A program made the position numbers and the translations under genes. Shown piece by piece: positions 26,841-33,409 of a stretch of 33,409 nucleotides of DNA (its first letter is position 1; each line of letters begins with the position of its first letter). Location of the stretch: positions 1 to 33,409 of the forward strand of contig JAJDOA010000039.1 of NCBI GenBank assembly GCA_022340405.1, read 5' to 3'. Source of the DNA: Desulfobacteraceae bacterium (GTDB taxonomy: Bacteria; Desulfobacterota; Desulfobacteria; Desulfobacterales; JAJDOA01). Below the pieces are notes generated by a model. The model did not search any database. It saw only the letters and a list, made by a program, of their open reading frames with translations, and was not told the DNA's origin.

Positions 26841-27185
26841 ATGATCGACAGATACGTACGGGGAAGCCACATGGTGGTCGGAGGAAAGCGCTACGGGCAG
26901 GATCTCAAGATCATCCGCGGGCAGGTCAAGGACGGCTGGTGGCGAAGCCGGGGCCACCATCTGGATCTCGGCGATATCGAAGATATCGTTTCCGCGGGGC
27001 CGGAAATCCTGGTCATCGGGACGGGCTACGCGGAAAACATGCGCGTTCCCAAATCGTTGCAAAGCGGTTTGTCGGATCGCGGCATCCAGGTCGTTGCCAA
27101 AGCCACTCAAAATGCGGTGGAGGATTTCAACCGCCTGTGGGAGGAGGGAAAAAGCGTGGCCGGTGCCTTCCATCTTACCTGTTGA
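26841..27185 (+). CDS. Mth938/NDUFAF3-like protein (DUF498)
   Basis: A 114-residue protein of the Mth938 family, found in archaea and bacteria and as the eukaryotic AAMDC and NDUFAF3. The fold runs YVRGSHMVVGGKRYGQDLKII, WWRSRGHHLDLGDIEDIV, PEILVIGTGYAENM and the closing helix TQNAVEDFNRLWEEGKSVAGAFHLTC. ATG 26841 has GGAGG seven bases upstream; an earlier in-frame ATG at 26817 would place that site inside the gene. The molecular function is not established. It ends 35 bp before the convergent histidine kinase gene with no visible terminator hairpin. Confidence 0.85.
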   Translation: MIDRYVRGSHMVVGGKRYGQDLKIIRGQVKDGWWRSRGHHLDLGDIEDIVSAGPEILVIGTGYAENMRVPKSLQSGLSDRGIQVVAKATQNAVEDFNRLWEEGKSVAGAFHLTC

Positions 27186-27220
27186 CCCGTCGCCGGTATC
27201 GCCCCAGCCGCGGGAATCGG

Positions 27221-28711
27221 TCACGATACGCTGCGAGAAGCCGGCAGGGAAAACGAAAAGGTGGATCCCCGGTTCGGTGTGCTGGACACCTCGATGGTGC
27301 CGCCGTGCAGCTGCAGGATTCTCCGGGCAATGGCAAGCCCCAGCCCGGTGTGCAGGTGTCCGGCCTCATCCTCCATTTTTTGCTCCAGGCGGGCAAAGCG
27401 GTGAAAAATGCGATCCAAGTCTTCCGCCGACATGCCCTTTCCCGTGTCGCTGACCTGCACCGCCACCTCCCCGGACATCGGTTCGAGCAGCACACTCACC
27501 GATCCACCGGTGGATGTGTAGTGAATGGCGTTTTCCACCAGATTTTCCAGTACCCGTTCGATCAGGGCGATGTCGGCTGTGACGAAGGGGATTTCCCGCC
27601 CGACATTGGTGGTGATGGCAATCTGCTTGTTCTCGGCCGGCAGGCGGAATTTCTGCACGACGTCCTGCACCAGTTCCCCCAGTGGGAAAGACTCGAGACG
27701 GAGGGGGCTCTCCAGGGACTCCAGTTTGGCCAGTTCGAGCAGGTCGTCGACCAGGCGGCTGAGGCGGTGGCAGTGTTCGATGGCGATCTGCAGGTATTCC
27801 CTGCGCCGGTCCGGGTCGAGGCTGTCGTTCTTGAGCAGAAGGGTTTCGATGTAACCCTGAAGGGTCGCCAGGGGGGTGCGCAAATCGTGGGACACATTGG
27901 CCACCAGCTCGCGGCGGGTCTGGTCGGCGGTTTCCAGCCGCTGCATCTGCTCGCGGATCTGCCGGGCCATGCGGGTAAAGGTGCGCTGCAACCGGTCCAG
28001 TTCGTCGACCCGGCCGGCGGGAATCTCCACACCGGCCGAGTCGATGGCCTCGGCGCTGCCCCGCCCAAAGGCCTCCACGGCACCGGTCAACCGCCGCAGT
28101 CTGGCCGTAAGCAGCGCGAACAGCAGCAGACCGGCGACCAGTGCGAACAGGAGGCTGGCCAGGATCATCCAGGCGCTGAGCTGCAGGATGTAGCTTCCCT
28201 TGATCTTGTCCACGATGCTGTCATAGATCTGCCCTCCAAGGATGACGTACAGGTACCCCTTGCGCTCACCGTCTACCGTGACAGGGGCGGCCGAGAACAC
28301 TTTCCGGCCATTCGGATCCCGGGGATCCTCGCCCAGCAGCGGCAGCGGGGTCGATCCCTCTAGCCACTGCCGCACCGGCACCAGGTCCACCCGCTTGCGC
28401 TTGATCTTGCCGGCCGGCGCCGAGAAGGCGAGAATGGTGCCATCCAGGTCCAGAAGATAGATCTCAATGGCGGGGTTGATGACCATCAGCATGTGGAAAA
28501 TCTCGTCCAGGGCCTGCCGGTTCACACCGCCTTCCTCCCAGAGTGGACGGCTTGCGACAATCTGGTCGGCGAGCCCGGCGTTGAGCTTCTGGTGCACCTC
28601 CTGCTGGTACATGCGGGTGGAGAATACGGTCACGGCCACGAAGGATACGCCCACCAGGCAGAAAAGGACGGTGAGCACCGCGGCCAATTTGGAATACAAC
28701 GACTGCAGCAT
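27221..28711 (-). CDS. Two-component sensor histidine kinase
   Basis: A 496-residue inner-membrane kinase. Membrane segment 1 spans about 9-31, a periplasmic sensor domain 32-172, and segment 2 about 178-201 (ILASLLFALVAGLLLFALL). A HAMP linker (LTARLRRLTGAVEAFGRG) and the HisKA domain with VANVSHDLRTPLATLQGY and phospho-acceptor His275 follow. The HATPase domain shows ENLVENAIHYTSTGG (N box), VSDTGKGMS (G1) and HTGLGLAIARRI (G2). It begins 11 bp after the response regulator gene, so the two are certainly paired. The signal is unknown. A small secreted HMA-like protein heads the same operon, which makes a metal or redox signal possible (inference). Confidence 0.95.
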   Translation of the reverse strand: MLQSLYSKLAAVLTVLFCLVGVSFVAVTVFSTRMYQQEVHQKLNAGLADQIVASRPLWEEGGVNRQALDEIFHMLMVINPAIEIYLLDLDGTILAFSAPAGKIKRKRVDLVPVRQWLEGSTPLPLLGEDPRDPNGRKVFSAAPVTVDGERKGYLYVILGGQIYDSIVDKIKGSYILQLSAWMILASLLFALVAGLLLFALLTARLRRLTGAVEAFGRGSAEAIDSAGVEIPAGRVDELDRLQRTFTRMARQIREQMQRLETADQTRRELVANVSHDLRTPLATLQGYIETLLLKNDSLDPDRRREYLQIAIEHCHRLSRLVDDLLELAKLESLESPLRLESFPLGELVQDVVQKFRLPAENKQIAITTNVGREIPFVTADIALIERVLENLVENAIHYTSTGGSVSVLLEPMSGEVAVQVSDTGKGMSAEDLDRIFHRFARLEQKMEDEAGHLHTGLGLAIARRILQLHGGTIEVSSTPNRGSTFSFSLPASRSVS

Positions 28712-28722
28712 GGCTTCTTCCG

Positions 28723-29448
28723 TCAGGCGTCGTCCGCCTCGGCGAACTTGTAGCCGACCCCCCAGACCGTGAGGATGTAGCGCGGCCGGGCGGGGTCTTT
28801 TTCGATTTTGGACCGAAGTCGGTTGATGTGGGAATTCACGGTGTGTTCATAGCCGTCGTGGCCGTACCCCCAGACCCGGTCCAACAGCTGGGAGCGAGTG
28901 TATACGCGGCCGGGGTGCCGCGCGAACTGCACCAGCAGATCGAACTCCTTGGCGGTCAGCTCCAGCGGGCGCTCTCCTCGCAGAACCTTTCGCTTTCCCG
29001 TGTCAATCACCAGATCCGCCGCGTGGATGCGATCCGGGGTCTCAGTGCCTTTGGACGCCTCCAGCCCCTCGATGCGCCGGAACAGTGCCTTTACGCGGGC
29101 CAGCAGCTCCCGGATGCTGAACGGCTTGGTGAGATAGTCGTCGGCACCCAGCTCCAGGCCCAGCACCCGGTCCAATTCGGAGGACTTGGAAGTGAGCATC
29201 AGAATGGGAACGTACCGGTCACGACTGCGGAGGCGACGGCAGATTTCCAGGCCGTCCACACCGGGAAGGAGGATGTCGAGGATCACCAGGTCGAAGGTTT
29301 CGGATTCGGCCATGGCATAGCCGGTGACCCCGTCAAAAGCCAGTGTCACCTCAAAGGACAGATCCTGCAGATGCAGCTCCAGCAGCCGGGCCAGGTCCCG
29401 GTTGTCTTCGATGACCAGAATCCGTTTGGCCTCGGGCGTGTCCGTCAT
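28723..29448 (-). CDS. OmpR/PhoB-family response regulator
   Basis: A 241-residue transcription regulator. The receiver domain (8-125) has the acidic pair in VIEDNRD, the phospho-acceptor Asp58 in VILDILLPGVDG, Thr86 and Lys108 in DYLTKPF. The winged-helix DNA-binding domain (about 145-238) has LRGERPLELTAKEFDLL, YTRSQLLDRVWGYG and HINRLRSKIE. ATG 29448 is chosen over the TTG codon just before it at 29451. The ribosome site is weak, which suggests coupling to the gene ending 19 bp upstream. The histidine kinase follows directly. Confidence 0.95.
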   Translation of the reverse strand: MTDTPEAKRILVIEDNRDLARLLELHLQDLSFEVTLAFDGVTGYAMAESETFDLVILDILLPGVDGLEICRRLRSRDRYVPILMLTSKSSELDRVLGLELGADDYLTKPFSIRELLARVKALFRRIEGLEASKGTETPDRIHAADLVIDTGKRKVLRGERPLELTAKEFDLLVQFARHPGRVYTRSQLLDRVWGYGHDGYEHTVNSHINRLRSKIEKDPARPRYILTVWGVGYKFAEADDA

Positions 29449-29467
29449 CAATAGGGGCGCTTTCCGC

Positions 29468-29767
29468 TCATGGGGAGTCTTCCGTTCCCAGATAGGTGCC
29501 CGCCGATTTCAGGGCCTCTTCCATCTCCGTCTCCGTGACGACGGAGGGATCGTAGGTGACCGTGTTGATCTCCCGGAAACCGCGGAAGCCGTTGCGAACC
29601 TCGACAACTCCGTCGAGCCCTTCCAGGGCTCGCTTGCCAACGTCGTATCAGCGGACGAAGAACACGGCCTCGGCCGATAGCGCTTCAGCTCCGGCCGGCA
29701 GAGCCGGAACCGCCGGTACAACCCAGAGCATACCCATGGTCAACAGCAGCAGGGCGTATCGTTTCAT
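29468..29767 (-). CDS. Candidate selenoprotein: secreted HMA-like domain protein with in-frame UGA at codon 40
   Basis: Read through one TGA (29650-29648), this frame encodes 99 residues. ATG 29767 follows AAAAAGGAGG at an ideal distance. Residues 1-28 are a signal peptide (YALLLLTMGMLWVVPAVPALP). The mature part reads AEAVFFVR-U-YDVGKRALEGLDGVVEVR, then FREINTVTYDP and TEMEEALKSAGTY, the strand-helix-strand-strand-helix order of heavy-metal-associated (HMA) domains. The UGA falls at the end of strand 1, where HMA proteins carry a metal-binding Cys. The coding pattern continues without change after it. A perfect stem-loop with spacing typical of a bacterial SECIS follows. There is no Cys in the product. 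It lies 19 bp before the response regulator. A nonsense mutation is the alternative. Confidence 0.75.
29614..29632 (-). promoter_or_regulatory. SECIS-like stem-loop after the UGA codon
   Basis: On the minus strand CGAGCCC-TGGAA-GGGCTCG forms a perfect 7-bp stem with a 5-base loop having G at its second and third positions. The loop begins 22 nt after the UGA at 29650-29648, within the 16-37 nt range usual for bacterial SECIS elements. An outer CGT/ACG pairing across a 7-nt bulge can extend it. This is what SelB would need to insert selenocysteine. Confidence 0.65.
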
Positions 29768-29789
29768 GAGGGCACCTCCTTTTTCCGGG

Positions 29790-29845
29790 GGCGGCGTTCC
29801 GCCGCCCTGCGCGAAGTGGATACTGCCCTGGACGATAGCGGTCAA
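29790..29845 (-). promoter_or_regulatory. Candidate promoter and leader hairpin for the selenoprotein-two-component operon
   Basis: On the minus strand TTGACC (29845-29840) and TATCCA (29822-29817) are 17 bp apart in the 103-bp gap behind the GNAT-nitrilase gene. Downstream, GGCGGCG-GAA-CGCCGCC (29806-29790) forms a tight hairpin in the predicted leader, just before the ribosome site. It lacks a T-run, so it is more likely regulatory or mRNA-stabilising than a terminator. Confidence 0.35.
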
Positions 29846-29870
29846 ATCTCACAGGCGCATCACGGGGCGG

Positions 29871-31436
29871 TCACGTTTTCGTTTCGTCGGCAAGGGTGTC
29901 TCCGTGCCATCGGACCTGATACAGGTCATGGCGCCGGTTTTCCAGGTTTCGAACACTGCCCTGCTTGCGAAGCTCTTTGAGCAGGTCCAGGTCCAGATCG
30001 GCCAACAGCGTCATCTCGGTGTTCGGCGTGGCCTCTGCGGCGATGGCGTCGTGGGGAAAGGCGAAGTCCGAGGGAGTGAAAATCGCGGACTGCGAATACT
30101 GGATGTCCATATTCTCCACCTTCGGCAGGTTGCCCACGCTCCCGGTGACGGCCACGTAACACTCGTTTTCGATGGCCCGGGCCTGGGCGCACCGGCGCAC
30201 CCGCAGGTATCCGCTTTTGGTGTCCGTCCAATAGGGAACGAGCAGGACCTGCATGCCGCCGTCGGCCAGGATCCGGGCCAGCTCGGGATACTCCACGTCG
30301 TAGCAGACGAGGATGCCGATCCGCCCCACGTCGGTATCGAACACCCGCAACCCCTCCCCCCCCTGCACCCCCCAGTAGTGGCTTTCGTCGGGGGTGATAT
30401 GCAGTTTGTACTGAGCGTCGGTGGTTCCATCTCTTCGGCAGAGGTAGGAGACGTTGTACAGACGGTTTTCCGCGTACACCGGCAGACTGCCGGCCACGAT
30501 GTTGATGTTGTAGCTTACGGCCAGAGAGAGGATCTCCTCGCGCAGGCCTTCTGTGTGTTCGGCCAGTGAGCGCATAGCCGCAGCCGGGTCCTCCTGAGGG
30601 TAGAGCGCCAGCAGCGGAGCATTGAACATCTCCGGAAACAGCAGCAGGTCCGCGCCGTATCCCGACTGCGCGTCCACGAAGAACTCCACCTGCTGGATCA
30701 CGTCGTCCAGGCTGGAAAAACGCCGCATCTGCCACTGGGCGACACCCAGGCGAAGGTTGGATTTGCGCCCCCAGACGATCCGCTTCTGTTCCTTGTAGAA
30801 AATGTTGCTCCACTCCAGCAGAACGGCAAAACTCTTGGACCGCCGATCCTCGGGGATGTAGTTTTCCAGGGCCCGCTTGGGATAGAAATCGTTGGCCAAC
30901 TGGAAGGTCAGCACGGGATCCACGATCTCCTTGCGCTTGACCCGGTCTATGTATTGCTTCGGGGTAAGCCTGTCGGCATGTTCGGCGTATCCGGGAATCC
31001 GTCCCCCCACCAAGATGCCCTTCCGGTTGAGCCGCTCGCAAAGCTCCTTTCGTGCGTCGTACAGCCGCCGGCCCAGCCGCATGTCCCGATAGTCGGGATG
31101 CACGAACAGGTCGATGCCGTAGAGGTAGTCCCCATCGGGGTCGTGGTTCCGGAATCGGCCGTCGGAGACGATGTCATTGTAGGTATGCCGGTCTCCGTGC
31201 TTTTCGTAGTCGATGATCAATGTCAGTGCCGCGGCCACCACACGGCCCTTGTCTTCGATGCAGATCTGGCCTTCGGGGAAGATGCGGAGCAGGCGGTCGA
31301 ACTCGGAGGGGGACCAGGCCCCGCCCATCCCCCGGTAGACGCGGTCCATGATCTCCCGCACACCGGCATAGTCCTCCGGGCGCAGGTTGCGGGTTTTCAG
31401 CTTGTGCTCCTGGGTGAACGAGGATGGTTCGCTCAA
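29871..31436 (-). CDS. GNAT acetyltransferase-carbon-nitrogen hydrolase fusion
   Basis: A 521-residue two-domain enzyme. Residues 12-170 form a GNAT N-acetyltransferase (RNLRPEDYAGVREIMD, VVAAALTLII, YGIDLFVHPDYRDMRLGRRLYDAR). Residues 226-505 form a nitrilase-superfamily amidohydrolase with the triad Glu269 (LLFPEMF), Lys344 (AQYKLHITPDE) and Cys378 (ILVCYDVEYPE). This architecture is a known bacterial fusion; substrates are not established. The start appears to be a TTG at 31436-31434 with AAAGGAG about eleven bases upstream, since no ATG exists before the GNAT core. It follows the TauE/SafE permease gene on the same strand. Confidence 0.92.
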   Translation of the reverse strand: MSEPSSFTQEHKLKTRNLRPEDYAGVREIMDRVYRGMGGAWSPSEFDRLLRIFPEGQICIEDKGRVVAAALTLIIDYEKHGDRHTYNDIVSDGRFRNHDPDGDYLYGIDLFVHPDYRDMRLGRRLYDARKELCERLNRKGILVGGRIPGYAEHADRLTPKQYIDRVKRKEIVDPVLTFQLANDFYPKRALENYIPEDRRSKSFAVLLEWSNIFYKEQKRIVWGRKSNLRLGVAQWQMRRFSSLDDVIQQVEFFVDAQSGYGADLLLFPEMFNAPLLALYPQEDPAAAMRSLAEHTEGLREEILSLAVSYNINIVAGSLPVYAENRLYNVSYLCRRDGTTDAQYKLHITPDESHYWGVQGGEGLRVFDTDVGRIGILVCYDVEYPELARILADGGMQVLLVPYWTDTKSGYLRVRRCAQARAIENECYVAVTGSVGNLPKVENMDIQYSQSAIFTPSDFAFPHDAIAAEATPNTEMTLLADLDLDLLKELRKQGSVRNLENRRHDLYQVRWHGDTLADETKT

Positions 31437-31609
31437 GATGAGATCTTCTCCTTTCCCTGCCCATGCTGCCTTGCGGCTCCCGGCGATGCCCGTTGTTTCG
31501 CCATCTGCGAGCGCCCTGCCAGCGTATCAGCTTGCACGGGAGCCGTAAAGTTCGAGGCCGCTTTGTTTTCCGGCCGCGGCTGAACGTCGGCGGTTTCATG
31601 GGAAGGCAT
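31433..31609 (-). CDS. Possible 58-residue coupled small ORF
   Basis: This frame fills the 172-bp gap between the permease and the GNAT-nitrilase gene. Its ATG overlaps the permease stop (TGATG), and its TGA overlaps the downstream TTG start (TTGA). The translation is polar (many Ala, Gln, Arg, Ser), with no domain or membrane segment. The tidy overlaps argue for translational coupling, but composition gives no support, so it may be chance. Confidence 0.2.
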   Translation of the reverse strand: MPSHETADVQPRPENKAASNFTAPVQADTLAGRSQMAKQRASPGAARQHGQGKEKISS

Positions 31610-32370
31610 CAGAGCAAAACAAACTGCCCCACCAGCAAAACCGCGATGCAGTAGAGCACCCGGCGCAGCCACCCGCGATAGGTTTCCGGATCGATGCGGT
31701 TCCTCAACCGCATCCCGACGAGCAAGGCGGCAAGCGCCAGCACCGCCAAAGGAAAGGTGGACAAAAGGGTCGCTCCGGTCAACACGCCGGACGCGGCGAA
31801 GGTGGCCCCCTGGGACACTTTCCCGAAGAAGAAGCAAAAATTGAACGTCTGGATCATTGCCGTCGGGGTCAGCCCCATTTCCAGGGCGAAGACCACCAGC
31901 GCCGGCAGCATGACGTTGACCGTTCCGGCCAGGAACCCCCCGGTAAGCCCGAATACCGCATACGCCAGCCGGGGCCGATGCTGCACCCATTCCATGCGCA
32001 TGCCGAAGCGGTGTACGTTGAGGTAAAGCAGAATCGCCGCCGATAGCAGGAGGCGATAGGGGTCCGGATCGGTGACCACCAGCAGCCGCGTTCCGATGAC
32101 GCTGCCCGCCGCACCGTAGGCCGCCAGCCAGCCGTACCGCCCGATGCTCTCTTTCCAGTTGCCCCCCTTGAAAATATTGGCGATGTTGATGCAAAGCGTC
32201 GGCAGCAGCAGCATAACCATGGCGCTGCGCACATCGGTGAACAGAGCGATCAGCGGTGTCGCCACCATCGGGAACCCGATGCCGAGAGTGCCGTGCACCA
32301 TACCGCCGATCAGCACGATCCCGGTGAGCAGTACCCAGTGGAGGACGTCAAAATCCTGAAACAGTTCCAT
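31609..32370 (-). CDS. TauE/SafE-family membrane permease
   Basis: A 253-residue integral membrane protein of the sulfite exporter TauE/SafE family, with about seven or eight membrane segments. The N-terminal WVLLTGIVLIGGMVHGTLGIGFPMVATPLIAL has the family's glycine-rich first repeat (HGTLGIGFP). The second half repeats this layout (AVFGLTGGFLAGTVNVMLPALVVF). Members export sulfite, sulfoacetate or other organic anions; the substrate here is unknown. It starts 6 bp after the nitroreductase gene, with only a weak ribosome site, so the two are probably coupled. Confidence 0.85.
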   Translation of the reverse strand: MELFQDFDVLHWVLLTGIVLIGGMVHGTLGIGFPMVATPLIALFTDVRSAMVMLLLPTLCINIANIFKGGNWKESIGRYGWLAAYGAAGSVIGTRLLVVTDPDPYRLLLSAAILLYLNVHRFGMRMEWVQHRPRLAYAVFGLTGGFLAGTVNVMLPALVVFALEMGLTPTAMIQTFNFCFFFGKVSQGATFAASGVLTGATLLSTFPLAVLALAALLVGMRLRNRIDPETYRGWLRRVLYCIAVLLVGQFVLL

Positions 32371-32376
32371 TTCCCA

Positions 32377-32904
32377 TCAGGATCCGAACCGCTGGTAGTG
32401 GACCTTCTCCCGCTGGAGGTAGGATTCGGGATGCCCAGGCTTCTCCTCGGCCGGGTATCCGACGGCAACGATGGATTCGACCCGCATGCTTTCCGGTATG
32501 CCCAGCAAATCGGCAACATAGTTCTCCGCTGAGCGGCTGTCGTCATGGGGCCTTTTTCGAATCTGGATCCAGCAGCTGCCCAGGCCCATGTCCCCGGCGG
32601 AAAGGTGCAGAAAAATCGATGCAATAGAGGCGTCCTCCACCCAGACATCGGATTCCTGCGGATCCGCACAGACCACCACCGCCAGCGGGGCATTGCGCAA
32701 AAAGGAGGCCCCGTGCGGTTTGGCCTCGGACAGTCGAGCCAGCGTTTCCTTCTGCGTCACGACCACGAACCGCCACGGATTGAAGCCCCGGGACGACGGG
32801 GCGCGGAGGGCGGCCTCGACGAGCTGGTCGATCTTTTCCTCCTCTACGGGGCGGTCCAGGAAGCGACGGATGCTTCTTCGCTTTCGAATCAAATCGATAA
32901 ACAT
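32377..32904 (-). CDS. Nitroreductase-family FMN oxidoreductase
   Basis: A 175-residue flavoprotein of the nitroreductase family, expected to bind FMN as a homodimer and reduce a nitro, quinone or similar group with NAD(P)H. The FMN phosphate-binding start FIDLIRKRRSIRRF is present, followed by LRAPSSRGFNPWRFVVV, APLAVVVCAD, DASIASIFLHLSAGDMGLGSCWIQ and IVAVGYPAEEKPGHP. ATG 32904 has GAGGAG five bases upstream and begins directly at the family N terminus; longer in-frame starts add unrelated sequence. It is the first gene of a minus-strand run with TauE/SafE and the GNAT-nitrilase. Confidence 0.9.
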   Translation of the reverse strand: MFIDLIRKRRSIRRFLDRPVEEEKIDQLVEAALRAPSSRGFNPWRFVVVTQKETLARLSEAKPHGASFLRNAPLAVVVCADPQESDVWVEDASIASIFLHLSAGDMGLGSCWIQIRKRPHDDSRSAENYVADLLGIPESMRVESIVAVGYPAEEKPGHPESYLQREKVHYQRFGS

Positions 32905-33145
32905 GGATCTCCTCTTCGCTGGTGGTTTCCATCGCGTCGTCCGCAACCGCGCCGCGCCGGGCGTTAGCGACGCGCAAGCACCGTCATGAAACGGCTGCGG
33001 ATGTTGAACGTCGAAGTGCAGCGCCATGGTACCACAAGTGATCCGGCAACCAAAGTGGGGAATACCGCTGCGGTTTTCCGCCGGCAAAGCCTGCGCGCCC
33101 CGCTCCGAAATTGCGCGGGGTGCACCCCCTGCACCACTGTGCAGA

Positions 33146-33174
33146 TTGACGCTGCCAGGATCATGATCTATAAG
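33146..33174 (+). promoter_or_regulatory. Near-consensus promoter before the NlpC-like gene
   Basis: TTGACG (33146-33151) and TATAAG (33169-33174) are 17 bp apart. The expected transcription start is near 33181, the same position as an in-frame GTG codon, so the mRNA could be leaderless or start translation further in. The remaining 240 bp up to the nitroreductase start show no gene. Confidence 0.6.
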
Positions 33175-33180
33175 AGAATC

Positions 33181-33409
33181 GTGAACCGAAACCTTCCCAT
33201 CGCATTGATGTTTTCAACCGTTTTTCTCCCTTTTCTGCTCGTGCTGCTGCACGCGGCACCGGGGGAGCCGGCGGTGCGGAAAGAGGAATTCATCCGGTTT
33301 GAAGAGGCCGTCTCGTTGGTCGCCCGGCAGTATATCGGCACCCCTTACGGATGGGTCAAATCGGCCGGCGAATCCGGGGCCGTCGACAATTCCCATCTGT
33401 TTCATCTCA
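33181..33409 (+). CDS. NlpC/P60-like secreted protein, 3' end outside window
   Basis: A partial frame running off the window. It begins with a signal peptide (LPIALMFSTVFLPFLLVLLHAAP). It then reads EEAVSLVARQYIGTPYGWVK, the usual start of an NlpC/P60 peptidase domain. The catalytic D-C-S motif is expected next; the sequence gives AVDNSHLFHL, with Asn in the Cys position. It may be a non-catalytic or divergent member. The start could be ATG 33163, GTG 33181 or ATG 33208. The promoter position excludes the first if correct, and AAGAG lies five bases before the GTG. Confidence 0.55.
   Translation, partial: MNRNLPIALMFSTVFLPFLLVLLHAAPGEPAVRKEEFIRFEEAVSLVARQYIGTPYGWVKSAGESGAVDNSHLFHL

Noticed and set aside
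29790-29806. Rho-independent terminator after the GNAT-nitrilase gene
   Set aside because: The GGCGGCG/CGCCGCC hairpin is not followed by a T-run on either strand and lies between a promoter-like site and a ribosome site.
32905-33087. Longer N terminus for the nitroreductase
   Set aside because: The added 61 residues are unlike the family, and ATG 32904 has GAGGAG at five bases.

Overview
The window is GC-rich (roughly 60-65%), densely coded bacterial DNA. It most resembles a member of the Desulfobacterota (former Deltaproteobacteria). The reasons are a corrinoid methyltransferase operon with MttB-superfamily enzymes and their reductive activator, a flavodoxin/2[4Fe-4S] protein, FecR/OmpA/CHASE2 gene clusters, GC-rich palindromic intergenic repeats, and at least one gene that reads as a selenoprotein. 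This placement is inference; there is no rRNA or other phylogenetic marker in the window.

Layout. (1) 44-4874, minus: a glyoxylate-shunt operon transcribed aceK-aceB-aceA. (2) 5252-6795, plus: HMG-CoA lyase and a secreted histidine phosphatase. (3) 6796-7126: two kinds of intergenic repeat side by side. (4) 7127-9458: a YaeQ-like gene broken by one in-frame TGA, convergent with recQ. (5) 9459-10050: non-coding, holding a second copy of one repeat. (6) 10051-12512, plus: flavodoxin/ferredoxin protein, PilZ, FecR and OmpA-type lipoprotein. (7) 12522-17924, minus: CHASE2-SpoIIE phosphatase, a repeat, a metallo-beta-lactamase-fold hydrolase, an anti-sigma kinase fused to a STAS antagonist, and a eukaryote-type HisA with a near-consensus promoter. 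(8) 18344-24725, plus: methyltransferase, corrinoid protein, two different MttB-family enzymes and the ferredoxin-ASKHA activator, followed by amylosucrase and a Mth938-like protein up to 27185. (9) 27221-32904, minus: nitroreductase, TauE/SafE permease, GNAT-nitrilase fusion, a small secreted HMA-like protein with an in-frame UGA, an OmpR-type regulator and a histidine kinase. (10) From about 33181, plus: the start of an NlpC/P60-like protein cut by the window end.

Functional picture. AceA and AceB perform the glyoxylate bypass while AceK adjusts isocitrate dehydrogenase; HMG-CoA lyase releases acetyl-CoA and could feed the same route. The corrinoid operon should demethylate a quaternary or tertiary amine (substrate unknown) and pass the methyl group to tetrahydrofolate, with the activator re-reducing inactive cob(II)amide. 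The SpoIIE phosphatase and the kinase-STAS fusion form the parts of a partner-switching circuit.

Most notable observation: the gene at 29468-29767 (minus) has a strong Shine-Dalgarno site, a signal peptide and an HMA-like fold. It reads through a UGA at codon 40, which is followed after 22 nt by a perfect 7-bp stem with a UGGAA loop, as expected of a bacterial SECIS. It is probably an unannotated selenoprotein heading a two-component operon. A second, weaker in-frame UGA case lies at 7373.
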